Shown here one piece after another: positions 18,601 to 28,486 of a DNA stretch of 32,664 nucleotides. Numbering within the stretch: position 1 is the stretch's first letter; each line of letters opens with the position of its first letter. The position numbers and the translations under genes are program-made. The stretch is from Oscillospiraceae bacterium (lineage in GTDB: Bacteria; Bacillota; Clostridia; Oscillospirales; CAG-272). The stretch spans positions 1-32,664 of the forward strand of contig WREN01000003.1 of the NCBI GenBank assembly GCA_009779295.1, read 5' to 3'. The notes beneath the pieces are model-generated. The model did not search any database. It was not told the DNA's origin and was given only the letters and a program-made list of their open reading frames with translations.

Positions 18601-18677
18601 GAAACGACTATTCCAAAGGTTATACCTACAATATCTCACCGGAGCAAAAATACCGGATCCCGTTGCCGCGCGAATGA
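15612..18677 (+). CDS. heparinase II/III-like polysaccharide lyase with internal Cys4 zinc-ribbon-like segment, no signal peptide
   Basis: WMYFGTADMHGHSDSLNLGIDAYGLNMAPDLGYP (heparinase II/III core), beta-sandwich-like C-terminus, CRYCG...CPGCLRWFPSND. Confidence 0.82.
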   Translation: MDRYYKKNRCTVYTEKKREIILKNAESCEQFQKMTAAVQAKADKYLGYLDKFYDMIIAEGLPRWYFIGAQRDLERFKCRYCGVDISAEYGLYGWKTDPLNHEWKVQCPGCLRWFPSNDFGGYYRLGLDEHGIFNPELARAKNDALVADGKDGYLKNLLYPEKGDGWGVDDGFGYRTGIIYPNGAVEMHTYIAYYIHEGLWNCADSVNNALYTFRDAYLCTGEIKYGRAGAILLDRIADFYPGYEYFMWHDFRDDLYRGKIKDCIWECFISAEFCLSYDALFPAYEDTEVIEYLRGKSERFKLDNPKNSAAAIRKNIENGILKTVFESAVDKKICGNFGMTQHAVTAAAVVLDTMPETGEWLDWVMAAGEANPSGTCENPPKLRGGNVLAQLTEIVDRDGMGNESSPGYNNLWNTELIGMAELLYNYDKYPSADLYKNPKFMRMFYPQVPLILADYYTAQIADSGGTANAGFCFTARQAVTAFRKTGNPIFAQALYLINGRSVEGLTEGINAEDPKKIQTDVLNVIKEHGELNTGSEMLTGYGFAVLRDGTQGDFWMYFGTADMHGHSDSLNLGIDAYGLNMAPDLGYPEETACQPNRVQWVSATISHNTVTVDEQVQVKYRAGKRGYPLHFDDSGRVKLMDIKQIDTYVQTDEYRRTVVMIKVDDMVSYGIDFFRVTGGNDHIFSFHSQSDQIYETENLSLVPQETGTYADAGVPWGQDPDTDDTKWNPNDLRYPAGYTWLDQVRRADSPGSGFSVDFAVTDFKQVLKDGGNLHLRMTQLNDFELSEVSVVRGRPPAKPSNPKALEYVLARRTGENLDSLFTTVFEPYKDSRYIAKIENVPVKLIKSGNQQHSAVKAVKVTHQNGRADYIVYASDNTAAYRVDDLFDFRGFVGVYIDSSTPYRYVNDGDILFDKINKPGAYTGKVISFTREMSFENAIQISAEQSVDISELPGKYIYVENDGVQNGVYRIEKAKTLEDGSIMLDTGKVSLINGFIDRNDYSKGYTYNISPEQKYRIPLPRE

Positions 18678-18760
18678 ATTTTTACCTGAATCGGATATAG
18701 ATATCATTTATTATAGTAGAAAACTAAACCGTTAGTTTAGCTATCTAACTGAATATGTTA

Positions 18761-18789
18761 TTGCAATCCGCAGAATAATCACTTATAAT
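18761..18789 (+). promoter_or_regulatory. sigma-A-type promoter for the XRE regulator
   Basis: TTGCAA-N17-TATAAT; a short palindrome AAACTAA-ACCG-TTAGTTT lies just upstream (18721-18738). Confidence 0.55.
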
Positions 18790-18840
18790 GATATTAGAAA
18801 CGGGCCTGTTTACTATTTAAATTGTAGGTGATAAACAAAA

Positions 18841-19947
18841 ATGAATATTTACATTGGGCAAAACATTAAAAAACTCAGAACGCAATGCAACGTCACGCAG
18901 GAAAAACTCGCGGATTATTTGAGCGTATCATATCAAGCTGTCAGCAAATGGGAGCGCGGCGAGGCGTACCCGGATATTACGACGCTTCCGGCGCTCGCGA
19001 GATTTTTCAACACAACGACCGACGAGCTTCTCGGCGTTGACAATGAAAAGTACGAAGCGGAGATACAAGCGTTTTTGGATGAGCATAATCGTTTGAAGAG
19101 TCTCGGCGGCGAACGTGAAAGCCGCGATTTGGCGCGTAATATGTTTGAGAAATATCCTCATGAATTTAGAGTTATGGATAAATATATGTGGGGTGTTTTC
19201 TACGATTTGGATTATGATTATGACAATCATCAAAACCTCCCCGATTGGCGGACGATACATGCGGATGAATTGATTCCATTGTGTGAGGAAATATTATCGG
19301 ATTGCACGGACGATGAAATACGCTTTTCTGCGTTACAATTACTTCGCATGATTTACACAGGTTTAAAAGATTTCGCAACAGCAGAATCATATTCCAAACG
19401 TATGCCAAAAAGTTACAGTCAAACTTATTACGAGCAACTCGAAGATATTTATTCAGAAAACGACCAAGATAAAAATATGTATTATTATCAATTCAATATT
19501 GTTAATATAGTTGATCAATTGTTCAGCAAGATAATATTTTTACCGTATCATGATTGCGACGAAAAAAATTGCATACGAATGTTTAAAGCTATTATTGATT
19601 TGTTCAAAGCAATATTTGATGATGGGAATTTAGGTTTATTTCATTGGGAAATAGCACGGTTGTATGAATATACCACCGAACAACAAATAAAATTGGGTGA
19701 ATATGAAGCGGCTCTGAATAATCTTGATACTGCTGCCGATCATTATGTTAAATATGATAATGTTCCCGGCGGTACAAAATATACATCTGTAATGACTAAC
19801 AGATTGACATTTGAACGAGATAAAATGTATTCTTCATTTAAGAATGGAATTTGTCCATATCAGTTTCAATATTACACCGAAGATAAAAGATTCGATCCAA
19901 TTCGTGATAATCCGCGTTTCCAATCTATACTCCAAAAACTAAAATAA
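18841..19947 (+). CDS. XRE-family transcriptional regulator with long C-terminal (TPR-like) domain
   Basis: IGQNIKKLRTQCNVTQEKLADYLSVSYQAVSKWERGEAYPDITTLPALARFFNTTTDELLGVD HTH_3. Confidence 0.88.
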   Translation: MNIYIGQNIKKLRTQCNVTQEKLADYLSVSYQAVSKWERGEAYPDITTLPALARFFNTTTDELLGVDNEKYEAEIQAFLDEHNRLKSLGGERESRDLARNMFEKYPHEFRVMDKYMWGVFYDLDYDYDNHQNLPDWRTIHADELIPLCEEILSDCTDDEIRFSALQLLRMIYTGLKDFATAESYSKRMPKSYSQTYYEQLEDIYSENDQDKNMYYYQFNIVNIVDQLFSKIIFLPYHDCDEKNCIRMFKAIIDLFKAIFDDGNLGLFHWEIARLYEYTTEQQIKLGEYEAALNNLDTAADHYVKYDNVPGGTKYTSVMTNRLTFERDKMYSSFKNGICPYQFQYYTEDKRFDPIRDNPRFQSILQKLK

Positions 19948-19948
19948 A

Positions 19949-19976
19949 AGAAGGTTCGGATTTTTCCGAACCTTCT
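19949..19976. terminator. bidirectional intrinsic terminator between the XRE gene and groEL
   Basis: Perfect 12-bp stem AGAAGGTTCGGA-TTTT-TCCGAACCTTCT; followed by CTCTTTTT on + and preceded by an A-rich tract that gives a U tract on -. Confidence 0.88.
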
Positions 19977-19991
19977 CTTTTTAAGTTTATC

Positions 19992-21950
<1,959 letters not shown>

Positions 21951-21965
21951 CTAAATTTAGACTGT

Positions 21966-21992
21966 TTAGCACTCAATATAATCGAGTGCTAA
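21966..21992. promoter_or_regulatory. CIRCE operator (HrcA-binding)
   Basis: Perfect TTAGCACTC-N9-GAGTGCTAA upstream of groES. Confidence 0.97.
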
Positions 21993-22003
21993 TATTTGAT
22001 AAT

Positions 22004-22032
22004 ATTATAAACTATAAATCAAGAAAAATCAA
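22004..22032 (-). promoter_or_regulatory. sigma-A-type promoter of the groES-groEL operon
   Basis: Minus strand TTGATT-N17-TATAAT with CIRCE immediately downstream. Confidence 0.6.
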
Positions 22033-22082
22033 GGGTTTTTGCATTAATTTACATATTTTTAACATTCTTATAACAGAGAGTG

Positions 22083-22967
22083 CTAAAGTTTCAGCAGCCT
22101 CTCCGCGTTGAGATGGGCAATCTTTTGGAATATCTCCTCCGAAATACTGTTATTGTCTCTTAAACCGATTATGAACTCACACAAATTGAATCCTTGTTGA
22201 TAATAGCAAATATCCGTACCGAACATCGTGCGGTCGTGAAATTCGTTTAAGAAGCTGACGGCGTATTCGGGGTCGCGCATCATCGCGTTCGAGCCGCTGC
22301 CCGCCGACAAATCGACCCACAGGTTCGGGTACTCGCGCATCAGTTGCGGAACTCTCCCTTCTTTATAGACTTTATAAGTCGGGTAAGTCAGATGATCGCC
22401 GGGATTTTTCAATTCCGATATTTCCGCCCAGAACGACGGACCGTGCCCGATGAAGATCAAATCCTTGAACTTGTTCAGGCAATATTCAAGCTGCGGCATA
22501 CCCGGTTCGTCATAGATTCCGTAACCGCTGTCGAGCCTGCCCGTCATGTCGAAAAGCAGCGGGATCCCGGCTTTTTCTACGTGTCCTAACAAATTTAATA
22601 CGCGCGGGTCCTTCCACGGCATATTCGGCATGAATTCGCCGATTCCCTTGCAGCCCAATTTCATGTAGTGGTCCAATAAAATTCCCATAGGAGAATTCGA
22701 GGAATTTGACAACGCGCGGGGGTCAATATTACAAAACGGTATCCATTGACCATTTGATTCGTTTGCGAAATCAATAATTTCACCAACAGACTGCGGGATA
22801 TAGACCTCAGGATGTACGATCGGCAGTAACGCCGCGCGCGTTATATTCATTTTCGCGTGCGTTTCTTTCAATTGTTCAGGGTCGATGAACAGCATCTGTC
22901 CGCCGCCTGACGGGTATTGGTATTTATATACGTGAGAATGTATGTCAAAAAACATTTTTTTCACCAT
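22083..22967 (-). CDS. amidohydrolase family protein (TIM-barrel, Amidohydro_2-like)
   Basis: FFDIHSHVYKY, GCKGIGEFMPNMPWKDPRVL, FIGHGPSFWAE, LWVDLSAGSGSNAMMRDPEYA, MFGTDICYY. Confidence 0.85.
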   Translation of the reverse strand: MVKKMFFDIHSHVYKYQYPSGGGQMLFIDPEQLKETHAKMNITRAALLPIVHPEVYIPQSVGEIIDFANESNGQWIPFCNIDPRALSNSSNSPMGILLDHYMKLGCKGIGEFMPNMPWKDPRVLNLLGHVEKAGIPLLFDMTGRLDSGYGIYDEPGMPQLEYCLNKFKDLIFIGHGPSFWAEISELKNPGDHLTYPTYKVYKEGRVPQLMREYPNLWVDLSAGSGSNAMMRDPEYAVSFLNEFHDRTMFGTDICYYQQGFNLCEFIIGLRDNNSISEEIFQKIAHLNAERLLKL

Positions 22968-24055
22968 TATATCGTAAACGTAACGTCTACTTCCTTTCCC
23001 GATTGACTCGATCTGATGATGCCGTCGATGATAGCTTGGTTGTAAATAATTTGGCTTGTCGGTATGGGAGCCGGTCCGCCTGTCAGTACAGCGTCCACAA
23101 ACGCCCGTACTTTGTTAAAAAACAAATTGCTTTTCTCGTCGTTTATAAGCGGAATGGGCGTAGCCGTTGGCTGCCCCAGCATATCGTGGTAGAGCGTTAT
23201 CTGCCCGACCGCGCCGTCCCACGCGCCGCCCCACAGCTCGTAATGCGGCTGTTTAACTTTTAGTCCTGCCTCTTTGCCGAGGAACAGGAAATCGCCGGTG
23301 GTATCCATGTGCATCGCCCACGACATACGGAAGTCGAGCGTGATACCGCTTTCAAGCCTTACGAACGCCGACGAAAAGTCGTCAACTTCAAACTTATCAT
23401 AATTTCCCGCGTTATATTTCGGACTCGTACCGAAATGATTATATGCGACCGCCGAAACCGTCAAGGGCTTGGGATAACCGATAGAATTCATCGCAAAATC
23501 TAATGCGTAGCAGCCAATATCTGCCAACGCTCCGACTCCCGCTTTTTCTTTGCTTATAAACGTGCCGCCGGGCATACCGCGTCTGCGTCCGCCTCCCGTT
23601 TGTACGTAATAAACTTCGCCCAATGCGCCGGATGAAATTATTTCTTTCACTTTTTGAAAATTCTTTCCGTATCTGGGTTGGAATCCGATAGAAACGCTCT
23701 TGCCGGATTTTTGTTCCGCGCGTACAATGTCGATCGCCTGCCGGATCGTTAAGCACATGGGTTTTTCGAGCAACACGTGACATCCGGCTTCAAGCGCTTT
23801 AACCGCGCATTCCGCGTGCGTTGAGTTATACGTGCAAACGCTCACCGCGTCAAGCCCGAGCTTCAATAACTCGTCCGCACTTTCAAAATCTTCCGCATTT
23901 TCAAAGCCGTTGCGGTCGAGATATTCCCTCGCTTTGCCGGGGATAATATCCGCTCCGCCGACAATCTCGACGTCCGCCATTTGTTTATAACAGTTGATAT
24001 GAGCGCCTGCTATACCGCCGGTTCCGATTATGCCTATGCGTAATTTTTTATCCAT
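22967..24055 (-). CDS. Gfo/Idh/MocA family oxidoreductase
   Basis: LRIGIIGTGGIAGAHINCYK Rossmann motif, AGCHVLLEKPMCLTIRQA, VSIGFQPRYGKNFQKVKE. Confidence 0.93.
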   Translation of the reverse strand: MDKKLRIGIIGTGGIAGAHINCYKQMADVEIVGGADIIPGKAREYLDRNGFENAEDFESADELLKLGLDAVSVCTYNSTHAECAVKALEAGCHVLLEKPMCLTIRQAIDIVRAEQKSGKSVSIGFQPRYGKNFQKVKEIISSGALGEVYYVQTGGGRRRGMPGGTFISKEKAGVGALADIGCYALDFAMNSIGYPKPLTVSAVAYNHFGTSPKYNAGNYDKFEVDDFSSAFVRLESGITLDFRMSWAMHMDTTGDFLFLGKEAGLKVKQPHYELWGGAWDGAVGQITLYHDMLGQPTATPIPLINDEKSNLFFNKVRAFVDAVLTGGPAPIPTSQIIYNQAIIDGIIRSSQSGKEVDVTFTI

Positions 24056-24092
24056 AAATTTTATATCCTCCTGTATTTTATTTTCGTTACTA

Positions 24093-24121
24093 ATTATATA
24101 CTAAAAAAAAATATAAAACAA
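24093..24121 (-). promoter_or_regulatory. sigma-A-type promoter for the oxidoreductase/amidohydrolase pair
   Basis: Minus strand TTGTTT-N17-TATAAT; the spacer contains a T9 tract. Confidence 0.45.
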
Positions 24122-24155
24122 GGAAGAAAGTGTTAATAAAAATTAATAAAAAATA

Positions 24156-24191
24156 AAATTAGAACGAGCTTGGGGTCACTCGTTCTAATTT
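24156..24191 (-). terminator. intrinsic terminator of the ABC importer operon
   Basis: Perfect 13-bp stem AAATTAGAACGAG-N10-CTCGTTCTAATTT; minus strand continues into TATTTTTTATTAATTTTT. Confidence 0.75.
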
Positions 24192-24283
24192 ATTATATTT
24201 AAAGAGGGATTTGGGGGTTTACGTTTTATATTATATCATATATTTCGGCAAAATGCAATAATTATTATAAGAAAATTTGTTAA

Positions 24284-24838
24284 TTATATATGAATTTTAT
24301 CGTCTGCAATGCGGTTGATGATATTATTGTCGTGTGTGATGATAATAATGGTTCGCTTGCCATGTTCATCCAGAATCAAATTAATCATTTTCTCAAGCAA
24401 TATCTCATCCAACGCTTTGAACGGCTCGTCGAGAATCAGAATATCGCTTTTGTACGCCAATGCCCGACCCAACGCAACGCGTTGATTCATGCCGCCGGAT
24501 AATTCAGTCGGATATTTATCCGCCACGTCGGTCAATGCAAGTTTATCTAAAATATCGCCCATTTCGGCAACGAGTTCGATATTCTGTTTCGCTGTAAGCC
24601 ACGGCAGCAATCTGTTTTCCTGAAACATCATGGAGAATGTTTTATTATTCGTAATAATTTCCCCGCTGTCAGGTTTTTCCAACCCGGCAATTAAACGGAG
24701 TAATGTCGTTTTACCGCAGCCGGACGGACCTGTAATAACCGTCGTTTTATTTTCGGCGAAAACGTGCGAAAAATTTTTAATGACTTGATTCTCGCCGTAA
24801 GATTTGCAGACTTTTCTAAGTTCCAGCATTTTTCTCAC
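24284..24838 (-). CDS. ABC transporter ATP-binding protein (NitT/TauT-like)
   Basis: GPSGCGKTTLLRL, LSGGMNQRVALGRAL, DILILDEPFKALDE, ITHD. Confidence 0.93.
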   Translation of the reverse strand: MRKMLELRKVCKSYGENQVIKNFSHVFAENKTTVITGPSGCGKTTLLRLIAGLEKPDSGEIITNNKTFSMMFQENRLLPWLTAKQNIELVAEMGDILDKLALTDVADKYPTELSGGMNQRVALGRALAYKSDILILDEPFKALDEILLEKMINLILDEHGKRTIIIITHDNNIINRIADDKIHI

Positions 24839-25574
24839 CGCCGATCAATCTTACCAGAATCTTTTCAAGTATCAGGCTCAATATAATTACAACTGCAGTC
24901 CACGCGAACAGATCCGGAGTTTCAAGGTACAGTTTCGATTCGAGCAAATACTTCCCTATCGAATCTTTCGGCGTACACAATACTTCCGCCGCGATACCGG
25001 CTTTCCACGCTAATCCAATTGAAGAAATACAGCCGGCTTTGAAATACGGCGTCACCGACGGTTTGTAAAACTTTTTGATTTTCTCAAACAACGGCACATT
25101 GAAAATATATACCATTTCCTTTAAATTTTTATCGATCGCGTTGATTCCTGTGTACAAATTCACCCACATTATCGGCAGAACCATGAGTACCGTCGTAAAT
25201 ATCGGCACGTCAGATTTGTTTAGCCACACGATAGCGATGATTATAAACGACGCGACAGGCGTGGATTTGATTGTTACAAGCAACGGCTGCGTCAGTATAT
25301 TTATTATTTTTATTTTGTAAGTTAATATCGAAATCACAATTGAAATAACGATTCCGATTATAAATCCAATGCAAATCCGTAACAACGAGCTGAATGTTGA
25401 AACCCAAAAATATCCTTGCGTTACGAGTACGGTTAATCTTTTCAAAACGGAAAAAGGAGAGGCAACGAGTACCTCTCTGTTGACTAACATCGCTATGACT
25501 TGCCATACTGCCAACCAAAAAAATATATTGATTAATACAGCAAAAATTTTACTTTTGATAAAAGAACTCTTCAT
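24816..25574 (-). CDS. ABC transporter permease (NitT/TauT-like)
   Basis: Multi-TM BPD_transp_1-type protein; start placed at MKSSFIKSK with GGGGG upstream; overlaps neighbours on both sides. Confidence 0.88.
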   Translation of the reverse strand: MKSSFIKSKIFAVLINIFFWLAVWQVIAMLVNREVLVASPFSVLKRLTVLVTQGYFWVSTFSSLLRICIGFIIGIVISIVISILTYKIKIINILTQPLLVTIKSTPVASFIIIAIVWLNKSDVPIFTTVLMVLPIMWVNLYTGINAIDKNLKEMVYIFNVPLFEKIKKFYKPSVTPYFKAGCISSIGLAWKAGIAAEVLCTPKDSIGKYLLESKLYLETPDLFAWTAVVIILSLILEKILVRLIGGEKNAGT

Positions 25575-26457
25575 CAGGTATTTTACCCCCAATTGACGCA
25601 GGATTTGCTTCAAACAATATACTATACATTTCCAAAGCGGATTTTTTCATTTCGTCTCCGTCGATGTAACAAATATTGCAATTCGGAATCGCCTTTTCCG
25701 CGATTGCCGCTTTAGGAATTATTTCATATTTTTCTATCAATACCGACGCTTCTTTAGGATTATTATTGACAAAATCTACAGATTTTTTATATTCATCCAA
25801 GAATTTATCGAGCGTGGCTTTGTTATTTTCCGCGAATTCTTTCCTGACGACAATACACCCCTGAACCAAAGTTCCGGTCCATTCCGCGGTTAAATCCAAA
25901 GCTATCCTGATATTTTCGTTTTGATTCAAAACGGTCGTTACGTTCGGCTCGGGTAACATTCCGACGGAAACTTCGCCGGCGACCATCAACGCGGCGAGTT
26001 CACTGTGTTCGGAATAAAAAACGATTTCTGCGTCGATGTTGTTTTGTTTTAATAGATAACGTAAAATATACTCCGGCGTTGAACCTTGCGCCGTCGCGTA
26101 TATAGTCTTGCCGCTTAGATCGGCGATACTTTTTATACTGTTGCCGTTTTCGAGAATGTACAAAACTCCGAGAGTATTGATCGCGGCGATTTGAATATCC
26201 CCATCCGTTCTGGCATACAATACCGCCGCCAAATTTATCGGAACCGCCGCAATATCTACCGTGCCTTTGATTATTTCCGCGGTAATTTCGTCAGGAGCGG
26301 ACGCTATGGTAAAGTTGTAGCCGGAATTTTCCATTACTTTAACCATACCCATACCGGTCGGACCCTTTATCGCGGTTATATTTATATTTGCTTTTGAATT
26401 ATTTGAACATGAACATAAAAATAATGTAATTATTAGTATTATTATAAATTTTTTCAT
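25549..26457 (-). CDS. ABC transporter substrate-binding lipoprotein (NMT1/SsuA-like)
   Basis: Lipobox FLCSCSN; NITAIKGPTGMGMVKVME, VDIAAVPINLAAVLY, GKTIYATAQGSTPEYILRYLL, GEVSVGMLPEPNVTTVL. Confidence 0.9.
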   Translation of the reverse strand: MKKFIIILIITLFLCSCSNNSKANINITAIKGPTGMGMVKVMENSGYNFTIASAPDEITAEIIKGTVDIAAVPINLAAVLYARTDGDIQIAAINTLGVLYILENGNSIKSIADLSGKTIYATAQGSTPEYILRYLLKQNNIDAEIVFYSEHSELAALMVAGEVSVGMLPEPNVTTVLNQNENIRIALDLTAEWTGTLVQGCIVVRKEFAENNKATLDKFLDEYKKSVDFVNNNPKEASVLIEKYEIIPKAAIAEKAIPNCNICYIDGDEMKKSALEMYSILFEANPASIGGKIPDEEFFYQK

Positions 26458-26478
26458 ACTTATCTCCCCTATGCTTTA

Positions 26479-26507
26479 ATTATATACCATTTTAGTATAT
26501 TTGTCAA
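26479..26507 (-). promoter_or_regulatory. perfect-consensus sigma-A promoter of the NitT/TauT-like ABC operon with overlapping dyad
   Basis: Minus strand TTGACA-N17-TATAAT; dyad ATATAC-N7-GTATAT (26482-26500) overlaps the -10 and spacer. Confidence 0.75.
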
Positions 26508-26565
26508 TATTAAATTTTTAAAGTATTGTTATGGAACTTTTAAATTGTAAATTCGTCAAAATCTA

Positions 26566-26594
26566 TTGCAATTAATTTGAGATAGTGGTATAAT
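26566..26594 (+). promoter_or_regulatory. sigma-A-type promoter of the sugar permease/adaptor cluster
   Basis: TTGCAA-N17-TATAAT. Confidence 0.6.
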
Positions 26595-26618
26595 AATAAA
26601 TGATGAAAATTAATTAAG

Positions 26619-27527
26619 GTGTATAGTGTGAGTGTAAAAAGTGTAAAAAAAACTCAATACAGCAAAACTGAACGCAGTGAACGCCGTACTACATGGTATT
26701 TTTTAATACCGAGTTTAGCGGGCGTGTTGTTGTTTTTCATTTTGCCGTTTATAGTCATAATATATTATTCGCTCATAGATAACCCAATCGGCCACCGCTT
26801 CGTATTCATGGATAATTTTATCAGTATATTAACAAATCCCGCGTTCCAGCGCGCTGTAACTAATACTTTGATGTTTTCATTGATAGCGGTGCCGCTGGCA
26901 GTCGTATTATCTCTATGCCTTGCAGTTCTGCTTGAAACAAATCTACCGCTCAGGACGCAGTTCCGGACGATATTCATCACGCCGATGATGGTTCCCGTTG
27001 CGTCGGTCGTGCTTATCTGTCAGGTTATATTCCATCATAACGGCGCGCTGAACGAGTTATTAAAGTTTTTGGGATTAGTTCCTATCGACTGGTTCAAATC
27101 GGGATACAGCCAAATCGTCGTAGTAGTATTATTTTTATGGAAAAACATCGGTTATAACATGATCCTGTTCATGGCGGCTTTATCGAATATACCGGTTGAA
27201 ATCCTTGAATACGCGAGCATAGAGGGCGCCGGATCGTTCGAAAAATTTTTCCACATAAAACTAAGATATTTGTCGTCAAGTATATTGTTCGTAACGATAT
27301 TATCTTTAATAAATTCATTCAAAGTATTCCGGGAAGTTTATCTTTTGACCGGAGATTATCCGTTTGACAGCTTATACATGCTCCAGCATTTCATGAACAA
27401 TACGTTTAAGAACATCGATTATCAAAAATTATCGACAGCCGCTATTATTATGTGCATTGTTATGATAATTATAATCGGCATCCTTTTCATAATCGATAAT
27501 AAAGTAGGAAAGGATATAGAAGAATAA
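26619..27527 (+). CDS. carbohydrate ABC transporter permease (CUT1, UgpA/MalF-like)
   Basis: WYFLIPSLAGVLLFFILPF, EAA loop EYASIEGAGSFEKFFHIKLRYLSSSI; GTG start. Confidence 0.92.
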   Translation: MYSVSVKSVKKTQYSKTERSERRTTWYFLIPSLAGVLLFFILPFIVIIYYSLIDNPIGHRFVFMDNFISILTNPAFQRAVTNTLMFSLIAVPLAVVLSLCLAVLLETNLPLRTQFRTIFITPMMVPVASVVLICQVIFHHNGALNELLKFLGLVPIDWFKSGYSQIVVVVLFLWKNIGYNMILFMAALSNIPVEILEYASIEGAGSFEKFFHIKLRYLSSSILFVTILSLINSFKVFREVYLLTGDYPFDSLYMLQHFMNNTFKNIDYQKLSTAAIIMCIVMIIIIGILFIIDNKVGKDIEE

Positions 27528-27529
27528 GG

Positions 27530-28447
27530 ATGATAGTAATTGATAAAATAAAAAAACATTTCAGAAATTTCAAACATTTCATTTTTGTAATAACGTCGTT
27601 GTCTTTATTATTGTTTTTGGCGGTTTTGATTATCACTCCGATAATTCTAACGATGTCGAATTCTTTCATGGCTTCATCTGAAATATCCTCGAACTACGGC
27701 AAAATATTTTCAAACGTCACGAGCGGAAGCAAATCATATATCGCCGAAACAATAAATTTAAAAATAATTCCGGATCTTATTGATTTCGGTCAATACATAA
27801 CGGTATTAATAAAAAGCCCGCAGTATCTGCTTAAATTCTGGAATTCCGTGATACTGGTCGTTCCGATAATGGTATTCCAAATAGTATTGGCTTTAGCCGC
27901 CGCGTATTGTTTCGCCCGCTTTACGGGGCGGATCCGCGAAATGATATTTTTTACTTATATCGTTTTGATGCTTATGCCGTATCAGGTAACGCTGGTGCCT
28001 AACTATCTCGTTTCAAACTGGATAGGGATATTAAACACGCGCTGGTCGATAATATTGCCCGGTATATTCGCGCCGTTCAGCGTATTTATACTTACAAAAT
28101 ACATGCGGCGTATTCCGTCTTCGATGAGCGAGGCCGCGAAAATCGACGGGGCGAATGAGTTGCAGATATTCGCAAAGGTATATGTTCCGCTTTGTAAAAG
28201 CACGATATATTCCGTAGCGATATTGGTTTTCATCGATTACTGGAATATGGTGGAACAGCCGCTTATATTGTTGTCCGACAGTGAAATGCACCCGTTATCG
28301 GTGTTCTTGTCGAAAATTAATTCCGGCGACGTAGGATTAGCGTTCGCCGTAGCGACGATATATATGGTTCCGACACTATTGGTATTTTTATACAGCGAAG
28401 ATTATTTGATTGAGGGAATCGCATACGCGGGCGGAATTAAAGGGTGA
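27530..28447 (+). CDS. carbohydrate ABC transporter permease (CUT1, UgpE/MalG-like)
   Basis: EAA loop EAAKIDGANELQIFAKVYVPLCKS; adjacent to and co-directional with the first permease. Confidence 0.92.
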   Translation: MIVIDKIKKHFRNFKHFIFVITSLSLLLFLAVLIITPIILTMSNSFMASSEISSNYGKIFSNVTSGSKSYIAETINLKIIPDLIDFGQYITVLIKSPQYLLKFWNSVILVVPIMVFQIVLALAAAYCFARFTGRIREMIFFTYIVLMLMPYQVTLVPNYLVSNWIGILNTRWSIILPGIFAPFSVFILTKYMRRIPSSMSEAAKIDGANELQIFAKVYVPLCKSTIYSVAILVFIDYWNMVEQPLILLSDSEMHPLSVFLSKINSGDVGLAFAVATIYMVPTLLVFLYSEDYLIEGIAYAGGIKG

Positions 28448-28486
28448 TACTTATCTTGGCTAATATTTACAAGGGGGTTAAAAATT

